64,000 bases of DNA from Pratylenchus scribneri (lineage: Eukaryota; Nematoda; Chromadorea; Rhabditida; Pratylenchidae), in assembly GCA_030063045.1 (NCBI GenBank), contig JAQSEB010000004.1, positions 434,001-498,000 of the forward strand, given 5' to 3'. A program made the position numbers and the translations under genes. Below, in pieces: positions 48,001-60,411 of the stretch (position 1 is its first letter; each line of letters opens with the position of its first letter). Below the pieces are notes generated by a model. The model saw only the letters and a program-made list of their open reading frames with translations, was not told the DNA's origin and searched no databases.

Positions 48001-49923
48001 TGAAAACAAAGTGCTTTGCCATCCTTCATCTGCTGATTCCATTCCAACCAGTTGCAATCAGGAGGACCATGTTAGCATGGGCGGATTCTCGGCAAGGAAG
48101 GCACTGAAAGTGGTTGAGCACACGGAAGCAGGTTAGTTAGAATTTTGGGTGGAATTTATTAGTGAAAAATTGAGAAATGGGACTTTTCAAATACGACATT
48201 TCAGTACGTCGACTATTTTTTTTGTCTATGGCTCAACAATAAATCAATTTGAGAATAAAATTCCTCAAAAAATGGTTTAACAATTTTTTGAAAATTTAAA
48301 CAAATTGTAGAAAAATGAATAAACTTTTGAAATTTATAGAAAAATTAACTAAATTTTCAATATTTAAAAAAATAAAGAAAAATATGAAATTTTAGAAAAT
48401 TTAAAACATCTTATAGAAAAATTAGAAATTTTTTAAAACAAATTATAGAAAAATTAACAAATTTTTGAAAATTTATTTAAACCAAATTATAGAAAAATTA
48501 TGAAATTTTTGAAAATTTAAATTAAAATTATAGAAAAATTAACAAATTTTTGAAATTTTAAAACATCTTATAGAAAAATTATTTGAAAAATTAGAATAAA
48601 TTATTGCCAAATTATAAAATTTTTGAAAAAAAAAATAAATTATTAAAAAAATTATGAAATTTTTGAAAATTTAAACCAAATTATAGAAAATTTAACAAAT
48701 TTTTGAAAATTTATTTAAACCAACTTATATAAAAAATTATGAAATTTTGAAAATTTAAATCCAAATTATAGAAAATTTAAGAAATTTTTGAAAATTTATT
48801 TAAACCAACTTATATAAAAAATTATGAAATTTTTGAAAATTTAAACCAAATTATAGAAAATTTAACAAATTTTTGAAAATTTATTTAAACCAACTTATAT
48901 AAAAAATTATGAAATTTTGAAAATTTAAATCCAAATTATAGAAAATTTAAGAAATTTTTGAAAATTTAAAACATCTTATAAAAAAATTATTAAATTAACG
49001 AAAAATTATAAAATTTTTGAAAAATTAGAATTAATTATTAAAAAATTATAAAATTTTTGAAAAAATAGAATAAATTATTGAAAAATTATAAAAATTTTTT
49101 GAAAAAATAGAATAAATTTTTGAAAAATTATAAAATTTTTGAAAAATTAGAATTAATTATTGTAAAATTATAAGATTTTTGAAAAATTAGAATAAATTAT
49201 TGCAAAATAATAAAATTTTTGAAAAAATAGAATAAATTATTGAAAAATTATAAAATTTTTGAAAATTCAGTACAAATTATTGAAAAATTATAAAATTTTC
49301 GAAAAATTCGAAAAAGTTATTAAAAAATTATAAAATTTTTAAAAATTTAAAAGCACAATATAGAAAAGCTTTTAATCGAAAAATCAATTTTATGCTCAAA
49401 GCCATTTGTCTTTTCTAAAATGGATTTTAAAAATTTTCAAGTGATAATTTTGTAAAATACACTAAGCTTTTTTCAATGATATATATCAATTATAAACAAA
49501 ATGGCGAAGTACTGAAATTACTTATTGAATGTTTCTATTATATCAAATAATCATAAAAATTATACAGTATTGGCAATGGAATTGTTGGCCGCCTGCCAAG
49601 GGATGGAATTTTTGAAGCCATTGAAGAGCACGGATACCCTTCAGAAGGTTTATGAATTGGTGCGCACCATTTCACCGTCAGTCACATCCTTCGCAATTTC
49701 CATTAAAATCTTCTTTAGGCCATTGGACCAGGATCGTTATATGCAACCGGAAATCCAGGCCATCATTGCACTGGTCCGTTCCAATCGAATTTGGGAGGCA
49801 GTGGAACCACATTTGACCCGAATGAGTGAAATGGAATCAAGTCGACCGGATTTGCTACGCCAAGAGGCCGAAAGTCCAACCGCCGCTGTCCTTGGATTGC
49901 CCGACTTTTCGCGCGTTCTTTGA
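45071..49923 (+). CDS. haly-1: Histidine ammonia-lyase, 15 exons
   Basis: Exons 45071..45334, 45377..45449, 45491..45557, 45603..45681, 45728..45812, 46193..46228, 46281..46337, 46378..46524, 46569..46616, 46659..46706, 46754..46849, 47261..47437, 47802..48131, 49568..49676, 49719..49923; phases agree, 606 aa. The enzyme deaminates histidine to urocanate, the first step of histidine catabolism in the cytosol. Active-site segments are all visible: IYGITTGFG (Tyr), [12 protein letters not shown] (His), LINGTQM (Asn), [14 protein letters not shown] (Tyr, Arg), [10 protein letters not shown] (Phe) and NQEDHVSMG (Glu). The MIO-forming loop reads [10 protein letters not shown] where the family norm is ASGDLAPL. 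Introns 5 and 8 are GC-AG. The last short intron (42 nt, GTCAGT...TTTAG) is in frame. Polyadenylation signal at 50018-50023. Confidence 0.93.
45813..46192 (+). other. GC-AG intron 5 of histidine ammonia-lyase
   Basis: The exon ends TTTAATG and the intron starts GCAAGC and ends CATTTCAG. The joined codon is Ala in [16 protein letters not shown], as expected from the family. The intron contains a palindromic MITE of family B. Confidence 0.85.
45845..46145. mobile_element. Palindromic MITE family B, copy 4 (histidine ammonia-lyase intron 5)
   Basis: Ends TTAAATAACTCATCAAAGGA and TTGATAAGTTATTTTAA are inverted. The inner mirror is AGAGCAGACTTTTGGC / GCTAAAAGTTTGCTCT. TTAA occurs at both extremities, but whether this is part of the element or a target site is open. 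Same family as the three copies in girdin introns. Confidence 0.78.
46525..46568 (+). other. GC-AG intron 8 of histidine ammonia-lyase
   Basis: The exon ends TCATTGG and the intron starts GCAAGT, the consensus GC donor, and ends ATTTTTAG. Joining in phase 1 gives [20 protein letters not shown], which matches the family. The overlapping GT one step downstream would put the next exon out of frame. Confidence 0.9.
46870..47215. mobile_element. Dispersed repeat family C, copy in histidine ammonia-lyase intron 11
   Basis: The left end has ACATTTCAGTATCG and AACCAATTTGGGAAAGCC. The right end has CCGGTATATCGCC, GATTGGTTATTTTGCTTGAG and GGGTACTGTAATGG in the opposite sense. This fits an inverted-repeat element of the same family as those at 14.3 and 48.2 kb. 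Confidence 0.55.
47448..47785. repeat. Satellite family 4, inverted short array in histidine ammonia-lyase intron 12
   Basis: About twelve units of 25-27 bp, core TTTTTAGCTAAGTGAAACAC, the reverse complement of the 37.5-42.3 kb satellite. Several units carry AAATGAAAC in place of AAGTGAAAC. It fills most of the intron between 47438 and 47801. Confidence 0.95.
48195..49535. repeat. AT-rich degenerate array inside a family C repeat, histidine ammonia-lyase intron 13
   Basis: The 1.4-kb intron begins with CATTTCAGTACGTCGAC and TTGTCTATGGCTCAACAA (family C end). It closes with GAAGTACTGAAATTACTTA (inverted end). Between lies about 1 kb of imperfect tandem sequence built on AAATTATAGAAAAATTA and AAATTTTTGAAAATTTA. 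A roughly 120-bp block (AACCAACTTATATAAAAAAT) is repeated at about 48718, 48806 and 48890. Confidence 0.7.
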
Positions 49924-50017
49924 ATTGGATGAAAATTATTGAATAATTCTCATTGCATTGGATTATTGTAAATATAAAATGCATCAAAATAATCCTCAAT
50001 AATATCTTTTTTATTCC

Positions 50018-50023
50018 AATAAA
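50018..50023 (+). promoter_or_regulatory. Polyadenylation signal AATAAA of histidine ammonia-lyase
   Basis: AATAAA lies 95 bases after the stop codon and just before the satellite starts at about 50036. Confidence 0.6.
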
Positions 50024-50035
50024 ATTCAACAAAAA

Positions 50036-53000
50036 TTCCGCCTGTTTCTAAAAATAAATCCGCCTGGTTGACTAAGTTTTAATAATTCCGCCTGGTTGAC
50101 TAAGTTTTAATAATTCCGCCTGGTTGACTAAGTTTTAATAATTCCGCCTGTTTGACTAAGTTTTAATAATTCCGCCTGGTTGACTAAGTTTTAATAATTC
50201 CGCCTGATTGACTAAGTTTTAATAATTCCGCCTGTTTGACTAAGTTTTAATAATTCCGCCTGTTTGACTAAGTTTTAATAATTCCGCCTGTTTGACTAAG
50301 TTTTAATAATTCCGCCTGGTTGACTAAGTTTTAATAATTCCGCCTGATTGACTAAGTTTTAATAATTCCGCCTGGTTGACTAAGTTTTAATAATTCCGCC
50401 TGGTTGACTAAGTTTTAATAATTCCGCCTGATTGACTAAGTTTTAATAATTCCGCCTGTTTGACTAAGTTTTAATAATTCCGCCTGTTTGACTAAGTTTT
50501 AATAATTCCGCCTGGTTGACTAAGTTTTAATAATTCCGCCTGGTTGACTAAGTTTTAATAATTCCGCCTGTTTGACTAAGTTTTAATAATTCCGCTTGGT
50601 TGACTAAGTTTTAATAATTCCGCCTGGTTGACTAAGTTTTAATAATTCCGCCTGGTTGACTAAGTTTTAATAATTCCGCCTGTTTTATTTGCCCCAAAAT
50701 AATTCCGCCTGTTTTATTTGCCCCAAACATAATTCCGCCTGTTTTATTTGCACTAAAATAATTCCGCCTGTTCAATTTGCCCCAAAATAATTCCGCCTGT
50801 TTTATTTGCCCCAAAATAATTCCGCCTGTTTTATTTGCCCCATCTCTCCGCCTGTTTTATTTGCCCCATCTCTAATTCTGCCTGTTTTATTTGCCCCAAA
50901 ATAATTCCGCCTGTTTTATTTGCCCCAAACATAATTCCGCCTGTTTTATTTGCCCCAAACATAATTCCGCCTGTTTGACTAAGTTTTAATAATTCCGCTT
51001 GGTTGACTAAGTTTTAATAATTCCGCCTGGTTGACTAAGTTTTAATAATTCCGCCTGGTTGACTAAGTTTTAATAATTCCGCCTGGTTGACTAAGTTTTA
51101 ATAATTCCGCCTGTTTTATTTGCCCCAAAATAATTCCGCCTGTTTTATTTGCCCCAAACATAATTCCGCCTGTTTTATTTGCACTAAAATAATTCCGCCT
51201 GTTCAATTTGCCCCAAAATAATTCCGCCTGTTTTATTTGCCCCAAAATAATTCCGCCTGTTTTATTTGCCCCATCTCTCCGCCTGTTTTATTTGCCCCAT
51301 CTCTAATTCCGCCTGTTTTATTTGCCCCAAAATAATTCCGCCTGTTTTATTTGCCCCAAACATAATTCCGCCTGTTTTATTTGCACCAAAATAATTCCGC
51401 CTGTTTTATTTGCACCAAAATAATTCCGCCTGTTTTATTTGCACTAAAATAATTCCGCCTGTTTTATTTGCCCCAAAATAATTCCGCCTGTTTTATTTGC
51501 CCCAAAATAATTCCGCCTGTTTTATTTGCCCCAAACATAATTCCGCCTGTTTTATTTGCACCAAAATAATTCCGCCTGTTTTATTTGCACCAAACATAAT
51601 TCCGCCTGTTTTATTTGCCCCAAACATAATTCCGCCTGTTTTATTTGCACCAAAATAATTCCGCCTGTTTTATTTGCACCAAAATAATTCCGCCTGTTTT
51701 ATTTGCACTAAAATAATTCCGCCTGTTTTATTTGCCCCAAAATAATTCCGCCTGTTTTATTTGCCCCAAAATAATTCCGCCTGTTTTATTTGCCCCAAAC
51801 ATAATTCCGCCTGTTTTATTTGCACCAAACATAATTCCGCCTGTTTTATTTGCACTAAAATAATTCCGCCTGTTTTATTTGCACTAAAATAATTCCGCCT
51901 GTTTTATTTGCCCCAAAATAATTCCGCCTGTTTTATTTGCACCAAAATAATTCCGCCTGTTTTATTTGCACTAAAATAATTCCGCCTGTTTTATTTGCCC
52001 CAAAATAATTCCGCCTGTTTTATTTGCACCAAACATAATTCCGCCTGTTTTATTTGCCCCAAAATAATTCCGCCTGTTTTATTTGCACCAAACATAATTC
52101 CGCCTGTTTTATTTGCCCCAAAATAATTCCGCCTGTTTTATTTGCCCCAAAATAATTCCGCCTGTTTTATTTGCACCAAACATAATTCCGCCTGTTTTAT
52201 TTGCCCCAAAATAATTCCGCCTGTTTTATTTGCACTAAAATAATTCCGCCTGTTTTATTTGCCCCAAAATAATTCCGCCTGTTTTATTTGCACTAAAATA
52301 ATTCCGCCTGTTTTATTTGCACTAAAATAATTCCGCCTGTTTTATTTGCCCCAAAATAATTCCGCCTGTTTTATTTGCACCAAACATAATTCCGCCTGTT
52401 TTATTTGCCCCAAAATAATTCCGCCTGTTTTATTTGCCCCAAAATAATTCCGCCTGTTTTATTTGCACTAAAATAATTCCGCCTGTTTTATTTGCCCCAA
52501 AATAATTCCGCCTGTTTTATTTGCACTAAAATAATTCCGCCTGTTTTATTTGCCCCAAAATAATTCCGCCTGTTTTATTTGCACTAAAATAATTCCGCCT
52601 GTTTTATTTGCCCCAAAATAATTCCGCCTGTTTTATTTGCACCAAACATAATTCCGCCTGTTTTATTTGCCCCAAAATAATTCCGCCTGTTTTATTTGCA
52701 CCAAAATAATTCCGCCTGTTTTATTTGCACTAAAATAATTCCGCCTGTTTTATTTGCCCCAAAATAATTCCGCCTGTTTTATTTGCCCCAAAATAATTCC
52801 GCCTGTTTTATTTGCACCAAAATAATTCCGCCTGTTTTATTTGCACTAAAATAATTCCGCCTGTTTTATTTGCACCAAACATAATTCCGCCTGTTTTATT
52901 TGCCCCAAAATAATTCCGCCTGTTTTATTTGCCCCAAAATAATTCCGCCTGTTTTATTTGCACTAAAATAATTCCGCCTGTTTTATTTGCCCCAAACATA

Positions 53001-53390
53001 ATTCCGCCTGTTTTATTTGCCCCAAAATAATTCCGCCTGTTTATTTGCCCCAAAATAATTCCGCCTGTTTTATTTGCCCCAAACATAATTCCGCCTGTTT
53101 TATTTGCCCCAAAATAATTCCGCCTGTTTTATTTGCCCCAAAATAATTCCGCCTGTTTTATTTGCCCCAAACATAATTCCGCCTGTTTTATTTGCACCAA
53201 AATAATTCCGCCTGTTTTATTTGCACTAAAATAATTCCGCCTGTTTTATTTGCCCCAAAATAATTCCGCCTGTTTTATTTGCCCCATCTCTCCGCCTGTT
53301 TTATTTGCCCCATCTCTAATTCCGCCTGTTTTATTTGCCCCATCTCTAATTCCGCTTCGTTGACTAATAAATTTTAATTCCGCCTATTTA
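50036..53390. repeat. Composite satellite: family 3 units merging into a TTTTATTTGCCCC variant, 3.35 kb
   Basis: From 50036 to about 50680 the unit is the 28-bp AATTCCGCCTGGTTGACTAA type. From there the half AATTCCGCCTGTTT is kept but the spacer becomes TATTTGCCCCAAAATA, TATTTGCACCAAA or TATTTGCACTAAAA (28-29 bp). A block at about 50580-50960 is repeated almost exactly at about 51010-51380 (431 bp offset), including both unit types and the short CATCTCT variants. The array ends at about 53390 with decaying AATTCCGCCT units. Confidence 0.96.
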
Positions 53391-55540
53391 GTTAAAATAA
53401 TTCCGCCTTTTATTGAGAGTAATAGATAATAATAATTTTTGCATTTTAATTTAATCACAAATTCGATCCATTAGTAAAAGTGGGTGAATAATATATATTA
53501 TTTTAATTTTTTCCCGATTTATTTCCCTTTCCCTTTTCCATATTTGCCATACTAATTCAGTTTGACCTTTAGAATCAACCTTTATATTTCCCTGCCTTTT
53601 TGAAGAGATTTACCGGAGATTATTTGCCTTTCAATTCCCCGACTATTTTCTATACAAATTCCGGTCCCCAAACTCGCCAAAGTGAATTAATCCATTTTTT
53701 GGTTCAATTTTGAATTGAAAATTGTCAAAAAATGGCCTCAAATTCGACTGAATAAATGGCAAACGTGCAGAATTGTGGTCTGCCTGGGATTTGATTGTAA
53801 AATTATGGTAAACACATTTTTAAAGGTAATTGGGGGCGTAGAAAACGATTCTGAGCTCGGATTTTTGATATCTTACCATCTTGGTAAGATAATGCCAACT
53901 TTTACCATGAAAAAGCAAAGGGGGGACCAAGGGCATTTTTGGTGAAATTTTTTACATAGCCAAATAATATAGTAGCTCAATCAACGCAGCTCGTCGAGAG
54001 GAATCGAATGGTACTATTTTTATTAAATAATATTGCAATATAGGCAAGTTAGACGTCAAAATATCTTACCAAGACAAATATTTCATTTGGTCATAACTTG
54101 CCTATATTGCAATATTATTTAATAAAAATAGTACCATTCGATTCCTCTCGATAAGCTGCGTTGATTGAGCTATTATTTGGCTATGTAAAAATTTCACCAA
54201 AAATGCCCTTGGTCCCCCCTTTGCTTTTTGATGGTAAAAGTTGGCATTATCTTACCAAGATGGTAAGATATCAGAAATCCGAGTTCAGATTCGTGTTTAG
54301 CGCCTAAAATAACCCCTAAAAACGTGTTTCCCTTATTTTCATAACCAAAACCCGGCCAGACCACAATTCTGCACGTTTGCCGAATAAATTATATGAATAA
54401 AAATGAAGCCAAATAAAATATTTAATAAATTCATATTTTTATATTTTATTTATTCTTTTCCTTCACCAGCCAAACATTAAAATATTCCTCGTCAAACTAA
54501 CCCGTTAATTTCTTCCCTTTCTATTTTTCATTCATTCACCAATAATCAACCAAATCAATGCGCGTGCGCAATTTTCCCCCATTTCCTCCTTTCACATTCT
54601 CCCTCACAGCATTGAATGAGTCCCAAAGTAATATTTTCCCCCTTTATTCTTTCTGCCAGCTGCTTGTCGTTCTCGTTCCTCCTTCTCTTTACTTTTGTGC
54701 AAATCCCCGCCGTCCGCTCAGCACCCAAAAAAATCCCTCGCCTCCCTTTCTCTTCTCATTTTCAGTTAAACACGCATTTTCTTCAATCCGACTAATTATG
54801 GGAAGAAACAAAATTGGCCGGCTGGCAGTAAATGAGGAAAGAAGGAAAAAGCATTTGGGCAAAAAGGAAAGATGAAGCAAACGAATGAAAAATGTGTGCT
54901 GGCGGCATAAAGCAAAAAATGTGGAAAAGGATGGTTGGATGGATGATTGGCAGTTTGGGACAAAGGCCTTCATTCGCCGGGGGCTAGGGGAACGGGCAAG
55001 ATGTCCACATTGGGAATGTGCAGATAACGGCTTTTTATTTGGTTTTGCTTTTGATATTGATATGCTCATCCACCAAAAGCAAGAATGGCAGGAACCAGTC
55101 TATTCCCATTCCCACCGACTATATTCTCGACTATTCTTATCAATTGAATGAAAACCAAAAACCCATTTCCCCTCTACCAATTTCCTGTTTCACTCCCATT
55201 CATTCTCGTCCATTCCATTCATTCTACCACCATTTTTGGTCCTCAATAAAACACCACAATTTGCCTCGATTGCCCCAATTTCACACACCGATTTTCAATA
55301 GAATCAATGCAATTTCATTCAATCATTTCTCCCTTTTTAGTCCACCCTTTCCTTCTATTATTGTCCAAATATGAATGTTTTTGCCTAGCCAATTGCCGGA
55401 AGGGGTGAGGCGAAAAAGTGAAACCGAAATTCAGCAGAAAATGGGCGGCAAAAAAGGAAGTTGGTAATTGGGGAAAAGTGTCCAAAAATCAAAAGTCTTG
55501 GTTAAAATTGAAGAAAAGGCCAAGGCCAATGATCAACAGG
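53391..55540. other. Intergenic region before the Numb gene
   Basis: Apart from the fold-back element at 53758-54381 I see no supported feature. An exon upstream of 55546 for the Numb gene is possible: the coding frame is open back to a potential acceptor AAAAATCAAAAG at about 55499. Confidence 0.4.
53758..54381. mobile_element. Fold-back DNA element, 624 bp, 8-bp target-site duplication
   Basis: The whole element is a long inverted repeat. The left end GGCAAACGTGCAGAATTGTG pairs with CACAATTCTGCACGTTTGCC at the right. Pairs such as TCTTACCATCTTGGTAAGAT and GGGGGGACCAAGGGCATTTT occur on both arms, with a short loop at about 54050-54090. The flanks are GAATAAAT at 53750-53757 and 54382-54389. 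No coding capacity. An 8-bp duplication is used by hAT, P and Merlin transposases; the GGCAAACG end does not settle which. Confidence 0.88.
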
Positions 55541-55545
55541 ATGAA

Positions 55546-58500
55546 ATGTTGAATCCATCTTCGCCGATGGCCAGCACATCAGCTGCCCATCCTACCCATC
55601 CGCCAGGATTTGTGGCCCGAAGTTGGGCACGGATTTCGGGGCGGAGAAGGCGACAAAGAAAGCAAATGGCAGCAATGATGGGAAGGAGGCAAGAAAGGTT
55701 GGCAACCACATTGACCACCGTAGACCACCCAACTTCATCAATGGGAAACGGAGGTGGATGGCCAACAATTACAATGGATGGAAGTGGAAATATTGCTGGA
55801 GGCAATTTGGCCAGATTGGCCCATTTAGAAGGAGATGAGGAGGAAGGGCGAAAAAGGTGAATAATGGGTGGAGGAGGAATAAAAATTGAATAGGATGGAC
55901 TTTGTTTGGCATTTTAGGACAAAAAAAGAATAGAAAGGGAGGAGGAGAGAGTGGCAAAGTGGTTGGGGTAAAGCATTGGGCATATTTGGGGAGAGGAGGA
56001 CAAAAATGGCGTCCTCTTTTTTCTTCTTCTGAAAAGAATCCCTGAATTGTTTACATTTTCTAAGAATTTCCAATAAAAGGCATTCAAGCAGAGGAAAATT
56101 GAACATTTGTTCGAAAAAAGGAAAAAAGGAAACACAAATTATTAAAATAGAAATGGACCCTTCCATTTTGAATTATTTATTCCTCAAAATATTTGTTTTC
56201 TTCACCCTAAAATTTTTCAGGCATTTCATTGGACGGGGTATGGATCGTCTTCGACGGTCAATACGTCGAACTTTGCATAAGGGCAGTCAATCTGGCCAAG
56301 TTTTGACAAACTCCTCAACCGATGGTCATCCATCCTCCTCCGCTGGCCAATCCCACCGTCTTTCTAAAAATTATTGCCATTCTGATGAAATTGCGGTCCG
56401 TTCCGCCGCTTGTTCATTTCCAGTCAAGGTTGAGCTACTTTTGGCCAATTTGGGCTCATTTTGATTGAATTTAAAGTATTTGGGCGCATGTGAAGTATTC
56501 GAATCGAGAGGAATGTCCGTATGCGAAAGTGCCCTTCAACACCTTCGGGTTTGGATAAAAATATATTTTGAAATAAATATTTAACCAAAAAAGACCCGAA
56601 AGCGGACAGTGAAGGCACTTTTATATGTTTCGGGAGATGGCATAAGGGTGGTTGATCAGGAGAATAATCGAGGCCTAATTGTGGATCAAACAATTGAAAA
56701 AGTAAAATCGAATTGAAATTATTTTTGTAAATTTTATTATTTTTGGTCTCATTTTGTTCCCCGGATCGGCAAAATGACAAAGGATTTGCCTACATTTGCC
56801 GGGATGGGGCCACAAGACGATGGATGTGCCATGGATTTCATGCGTCAAAAGATTCGGTTTGAATTTAATTCCAAAAATGACAATCAAATTGTCAAAATAT
56901 TAGGGAGAACGGCTAAGTCATGCCGTGGGTTGCGCATTCACAGTTTGTTTGGAGAAGAAAAAGAAAAGGGATGCGGAAACGGCTGCATATAAAAGTGCGC
57001 AGGCGCTGGCAAATTCGCTGAATAAACCCGCTGAAATATTAGGCGGCAATTTCCAAAACGAACTTCCACAATTCGCATCAGAGGGGGGAATTGCCAATGA
57101 GGAATTTGCTAGGTTGAAAATATCCAAACCAAAATGTAAATTCCCAATTTGGCAGAACAAATCAAGCATATCGATCATTCCGCCAATTGAGCATTTCCGA
57201 ACGAAGGGCAGATCCACAAAAGGCAATTTTGGTTGAGCATATTCATCGCTCCCAATCATCGTTGGATTCACCAAATATTACTTCTACGGTTGGTGCCAAT
57301 GTGCCAGCTGCCACTCCAAGGCCCACTGCCAATCCGGCACTTTTCGAGAGAACGGTTCCTCCCCAACCTTCTATTTTCATTTAAATTTGTTCCAAAAGGG
57401 ATCCCTTCGCGCCCCAAATTTGTCCTCCTCCACTTCATTTAATTCTGGCCAAAAATCGACTATGCCCAATTTCAATCGTTTCAATTCACTTCAACATGGC
57501 AATTTTGAACTTAAATCAACTCGAATGTCATTGCACAATGAACCAATTTGGGAAGGGGAGGATTGGATGGAAGAAGGTGGAAATAATGGAAATGCAGGTG
57601 GCAATCAGCAGCCGGCATTTTATAATTGGCCAACGGATGGATCCAATCGATTTTATCGCACTTTACCCCATTCAATGCCCAATTTTGGCAAAGGCAAAAA
57701 AACATTCAATTTCCTAATCACAAAATTATTTCCAGCTGGCATAAACAATGTGGTCATTCCGCCGCCCCCAATTCTTGAAGAGGATAAACAACAAACAATG
57801 CAATCAACGGAGATGGACAAGTTTGTGGGGGAAAACCAGAAATTATTCCCCTCCCACCCAAATTGATGACCTTCAATTTCCCCATTTTCCCTTTCCTTTG
57901 CAGCAGCCACAATTCCTCCCCTCCGGCTGATCCTTTCATTTCCAACGATGGCAACATTGAACCACCGCCACATTTTCGGGCTGACAATTGGTTGGAGCAA
58001 ACTTTCCAAAGGGCTGCCTCATCTACGGCCACTTTGCCCCGATCCGCAACAATGAATTGGCCTCAACCCCAACCACCATCCCAACAACAGCAAAATTGGG
58101 CCCAATTCCCGCAATCCCAATCTTCTTTCCAAATGGCTTCAGATTGGCCAAATGGAATTTCGAATAAGTCGAATAATTGCCCTCCAGCCCAACCTCCACC
58201 CCCACTTCCCTCTTGGATCAATTCTGGTCATTCCAATTCCTTCTTCAAATCAATTTTGGCCAAATTGTTCAGGTCCATCCAATTCGGCTCAATCGTTGAC
58301 CCCAAATGCCCCAATGCCAATTTTGGCCACCACTCTTCGAATGCCAATGGCAAATGAACAAAAAGGACAGGATGAAACGGATCAGTCGAACAGTATGGCA
58401 AAAAATCATTCGAGAAAGTCGTCGGGAAATCGGCGAATTGGATACCAATTGCTCCAGGAAACGGACGTCTCCCTTAGTCCACCGAAAAGTGAATCCATTT

Positions 58501-58718
58501 TGGAACGTGTAATTGGCAAAAATGAGGAAAATGCGACGGCAATCGACCCATTTGATGTGAATTGGTCCCAACGAGTTTTGAAAGAAACCGCCAAACAACG
58601 TCAAAATGGAAATGGAAAGAATGAAAATGGAGAAAAGGGCAAAGAGCAGCAGGATAAAGAAGCAGAAAAGAATAATCCATTTGGATGGGATTTGAGCTCA
58701 CCGCCAGTCAATGTTTGA
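55546..58718 (+). CDS. num-1: Numb, PTB-domain endocytic adaptor, 11 exons
   Basis: Exons 55546..55856 (start uncertain; the frame is open upstream), 56221..56428, 56477..56548, 56594..56701, 56746..56856, 56904..57112, 57156..57354, 57399..57693, 57736..57820, 57904..58226, 58273..58718; phases agree, about 788 aa. The PTB domain is nearly textbook: [75 protein letters not shown] and [33 protein letters not shown] follows, also Numb-typical. The tail has two DPF motifs ([12 protein letters not shown]), which bind AP-2, and NNPFGWD, an NPF motif for EH domains. Numb controls endocytosis and asymmetric cell fate. One intron (57694-57735) is GC-AG and one (56702-56745) lacks an AG acceptor. Confidence 0.93.
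56702..56745 (+). other. Numb intron with no AG acceptor (GT...TG)
   Basis: The upstream exon ends ATTGAAAAA and the intron starts GTAAAA. The next exon must begin GTCTCATTTTG to encode the invariant VSFCSPDR, but the two bases before it are TG (TTATTTTTG). No AG lies between the donor and that codon. The first downstream AG (after GACAAAG) is out of phase and would delete PTB residues. Confidence 0.75.
57694..57735 (+). other. GC-AG intron, 42 nt, in Numb
   Basis: The exon ends TTGGCAAAG and the intron starts GCAAAAAAAC and ends TTTCCAG. Retention is in frame and adds [14 protein letters not shown]. Its donor (AAAG, GCAAAAA) is very like that of the girdin GC-AG intron. Confidence 0.65.
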
Positions 58719-59070
58719 TGATGATTTGTGAAAATTGCAACAATTTATAAATATTTGTAATGATAAATTCCTATTTTATTATGAAAATTGATATTTTTAA
58801 ACCAGAAAATTATATTAATAATTACAACGTTGTGAATATATATTTTTTATAAATTTAATGGCAATATAAAATTAAAATTATAATATTATGAAATGATCTT
58901 AATTTAAATATAATATGGAAATGGATGGAAATATCAAAAAAAAAGAAAGGAGTCACAATTCACAAATTCTCTTCCCTGCAGCTATAAATGAAAAGAAGGG
59001 AGAATATGGTAATGATATTTCTATCTACTGTCTATCTTAAAAGTAGGCGAAATTATTTAGTGCAAAGTAT
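58719..59070. other. AT-rich 3' flank of Numb
   Basis: Extremely AT-rich. It should include the Numb 3' UTR; no canonical AATAAA was found close to the stop. Confidence 0.5.
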
Positions 59071-59074
59071 TTTT

Positions 59075-59578
59075 TTTAAGAAAAAACAAAATGTTTTTAA
59101 GCAAACAGAAAAACAGAATGTTTTTAGCTAAGTGAAAACACAAAAATATTTTAGCTAAGTGAAACACAAAATGTTTCTAGCTAAATGAAACACAAAATGT
59201 TTTTAGCTAAGTGAAACACAAAATGTTTCTAGCTAAATGAAACATAAAATGTTTTTAAGCAAACAGAAAAACAGAATGTTTTTAGCTAAAAGTGAAAACA
59301 CAAAAATATTTTAGCTAAGTGAAACACAAAATGTTTTTAGCTAAGTTAAACACAAAATGTTTTTAGCTAAGTGAAACACAAAATGTTTTTAGCTAAGTGA
59401 AACACAAAATGTTTTTAGCTAAGTGAAACACAAAATGTTTCTAGCTAAATGAAACACAAAATGTTTTTAGCTAAACGAAAACACAAAATGTTTTTAGCTA
59501 AGTGAAACACAAAATGTTTTTAAGCTAAGTGAAACACAAAATGTTTTTAAGCTAAGTGAAACACAAATGTTTTAAAAT
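59075..59578. repeat. Satellite family 4, inverted array, 0.5 kb
   Basis: About nineteen units of 25-28 bp with core TTTTTAGCTAAGTGAAACAC, in the same orientation as the array in the histidine ammonia-lyase intron and opposite to the 4.8-kb array. A variant block with AAGCAAACAGAAAAACAGAA occurs twice, about 59095 and 59255. Confidence 0.95.
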
Positions 59579-60105
59579 TGAAGAAAACACAAATCTTTTC
59601 TCCCTCCAAGTAATTTTGGGTTTTGGCACATATACTTATTATACTTAAGATAAATCTGTTAACGGATTAACAAGTGATTAAGATTGCAGAACTTAAAAAT
59701 GAAATGACAGGATTATAAAGCTGGGAAATTGCCAAACATTTTCTTATTCCCAATTTTACTTCCTTATTTGTCTTTGGATGGAACAGCATATTTTTTGATG
59801 AGGTCCAAAAAAGAATTCCTATTGCTGATGCGCATATAATTTTCATGAAAAAAAAATGTAGTTTTAATTGGAACAATAACAAAAAATCCCTCGTCAGATT
59901 TCCTTCCATTTTATTTGCAAATATTTTTTAACGTCATTTTCGAATAATATATTAGAATACAAAAATTAAAGCAGAATAACTTTCTGAAGTCCTTGAAGCG
60001 AATAAAATTTCTAATACTCTTTTATATTAGCAATAAAATAATAATTTGTCTTTTGCTTTAGAAGAAGAAACCCAACTTGGCCAAATTGGCGTGAATCAAT
60101 GCACA
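59579..60105. other. AT-rich intergenic stretch, nothing recognised
   Basis: No exon supported on either strand. The open frame on the - strand at 59667-59909 has no splice or compositional support. Confidence 0.4.
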
Positions 60106-60411
60106 TCAAACATCATATATTTGGGGGAATATATTCTCGTCATTTTTATTTTCCAACACAATAATGCACAAAATTAACAAAAAATGGAGTGAGAGGATGA
60201 ACAATGAAATGTAAATTTTTGGCATTTTTTGAATAAAATCAAAGTCGACATTAGCTTCAGGCAATTTCCACTTTAACACATCACATGCTCCTTTTTTGGT
60301 TGGCCGGATGTGCGCCGACAAAACGGAAAATTTTGCACTGTTAAAGAAAAGGAAATGAAAGTGAATTATTCCATTCGAAATTTGCACCGAAAATCCGACA
60401 AATCCAACAGA
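60106..60411 (-). CDS. 3' end of an unidentified single-pass membrane protein (partial)
   Basis: Exons complement(60388..60411) and complement(60106..60337), joined in phase across GT-AG (acceptor TTAACAG). The peptide reads LLDLSDFRAKFSVLSAHIRP, then a segment with one Cys, then a hydrophobic helix (IYISLFILSLHFLLILCIIVL). A short acidic tail, NKNDENIFPQIYDV, follows. The composition and phase agreement argue for a real gene end. The first exon of the pair begins after TTTTTTAG in mid-codon, so more exons should lie above 60411, but I could not find them. I do not recognise the family. Confidence 0.45.
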   Translation of the reverse strand, partial: SVGFVGFSVQISNGIIHFHFLFFNSAKFSVLSAHIRPTKKGACDVLKWKLPEANVDFDFIQKMPKIYISLFILSLHFLLILCIIVLENKNDENIFPQIYDV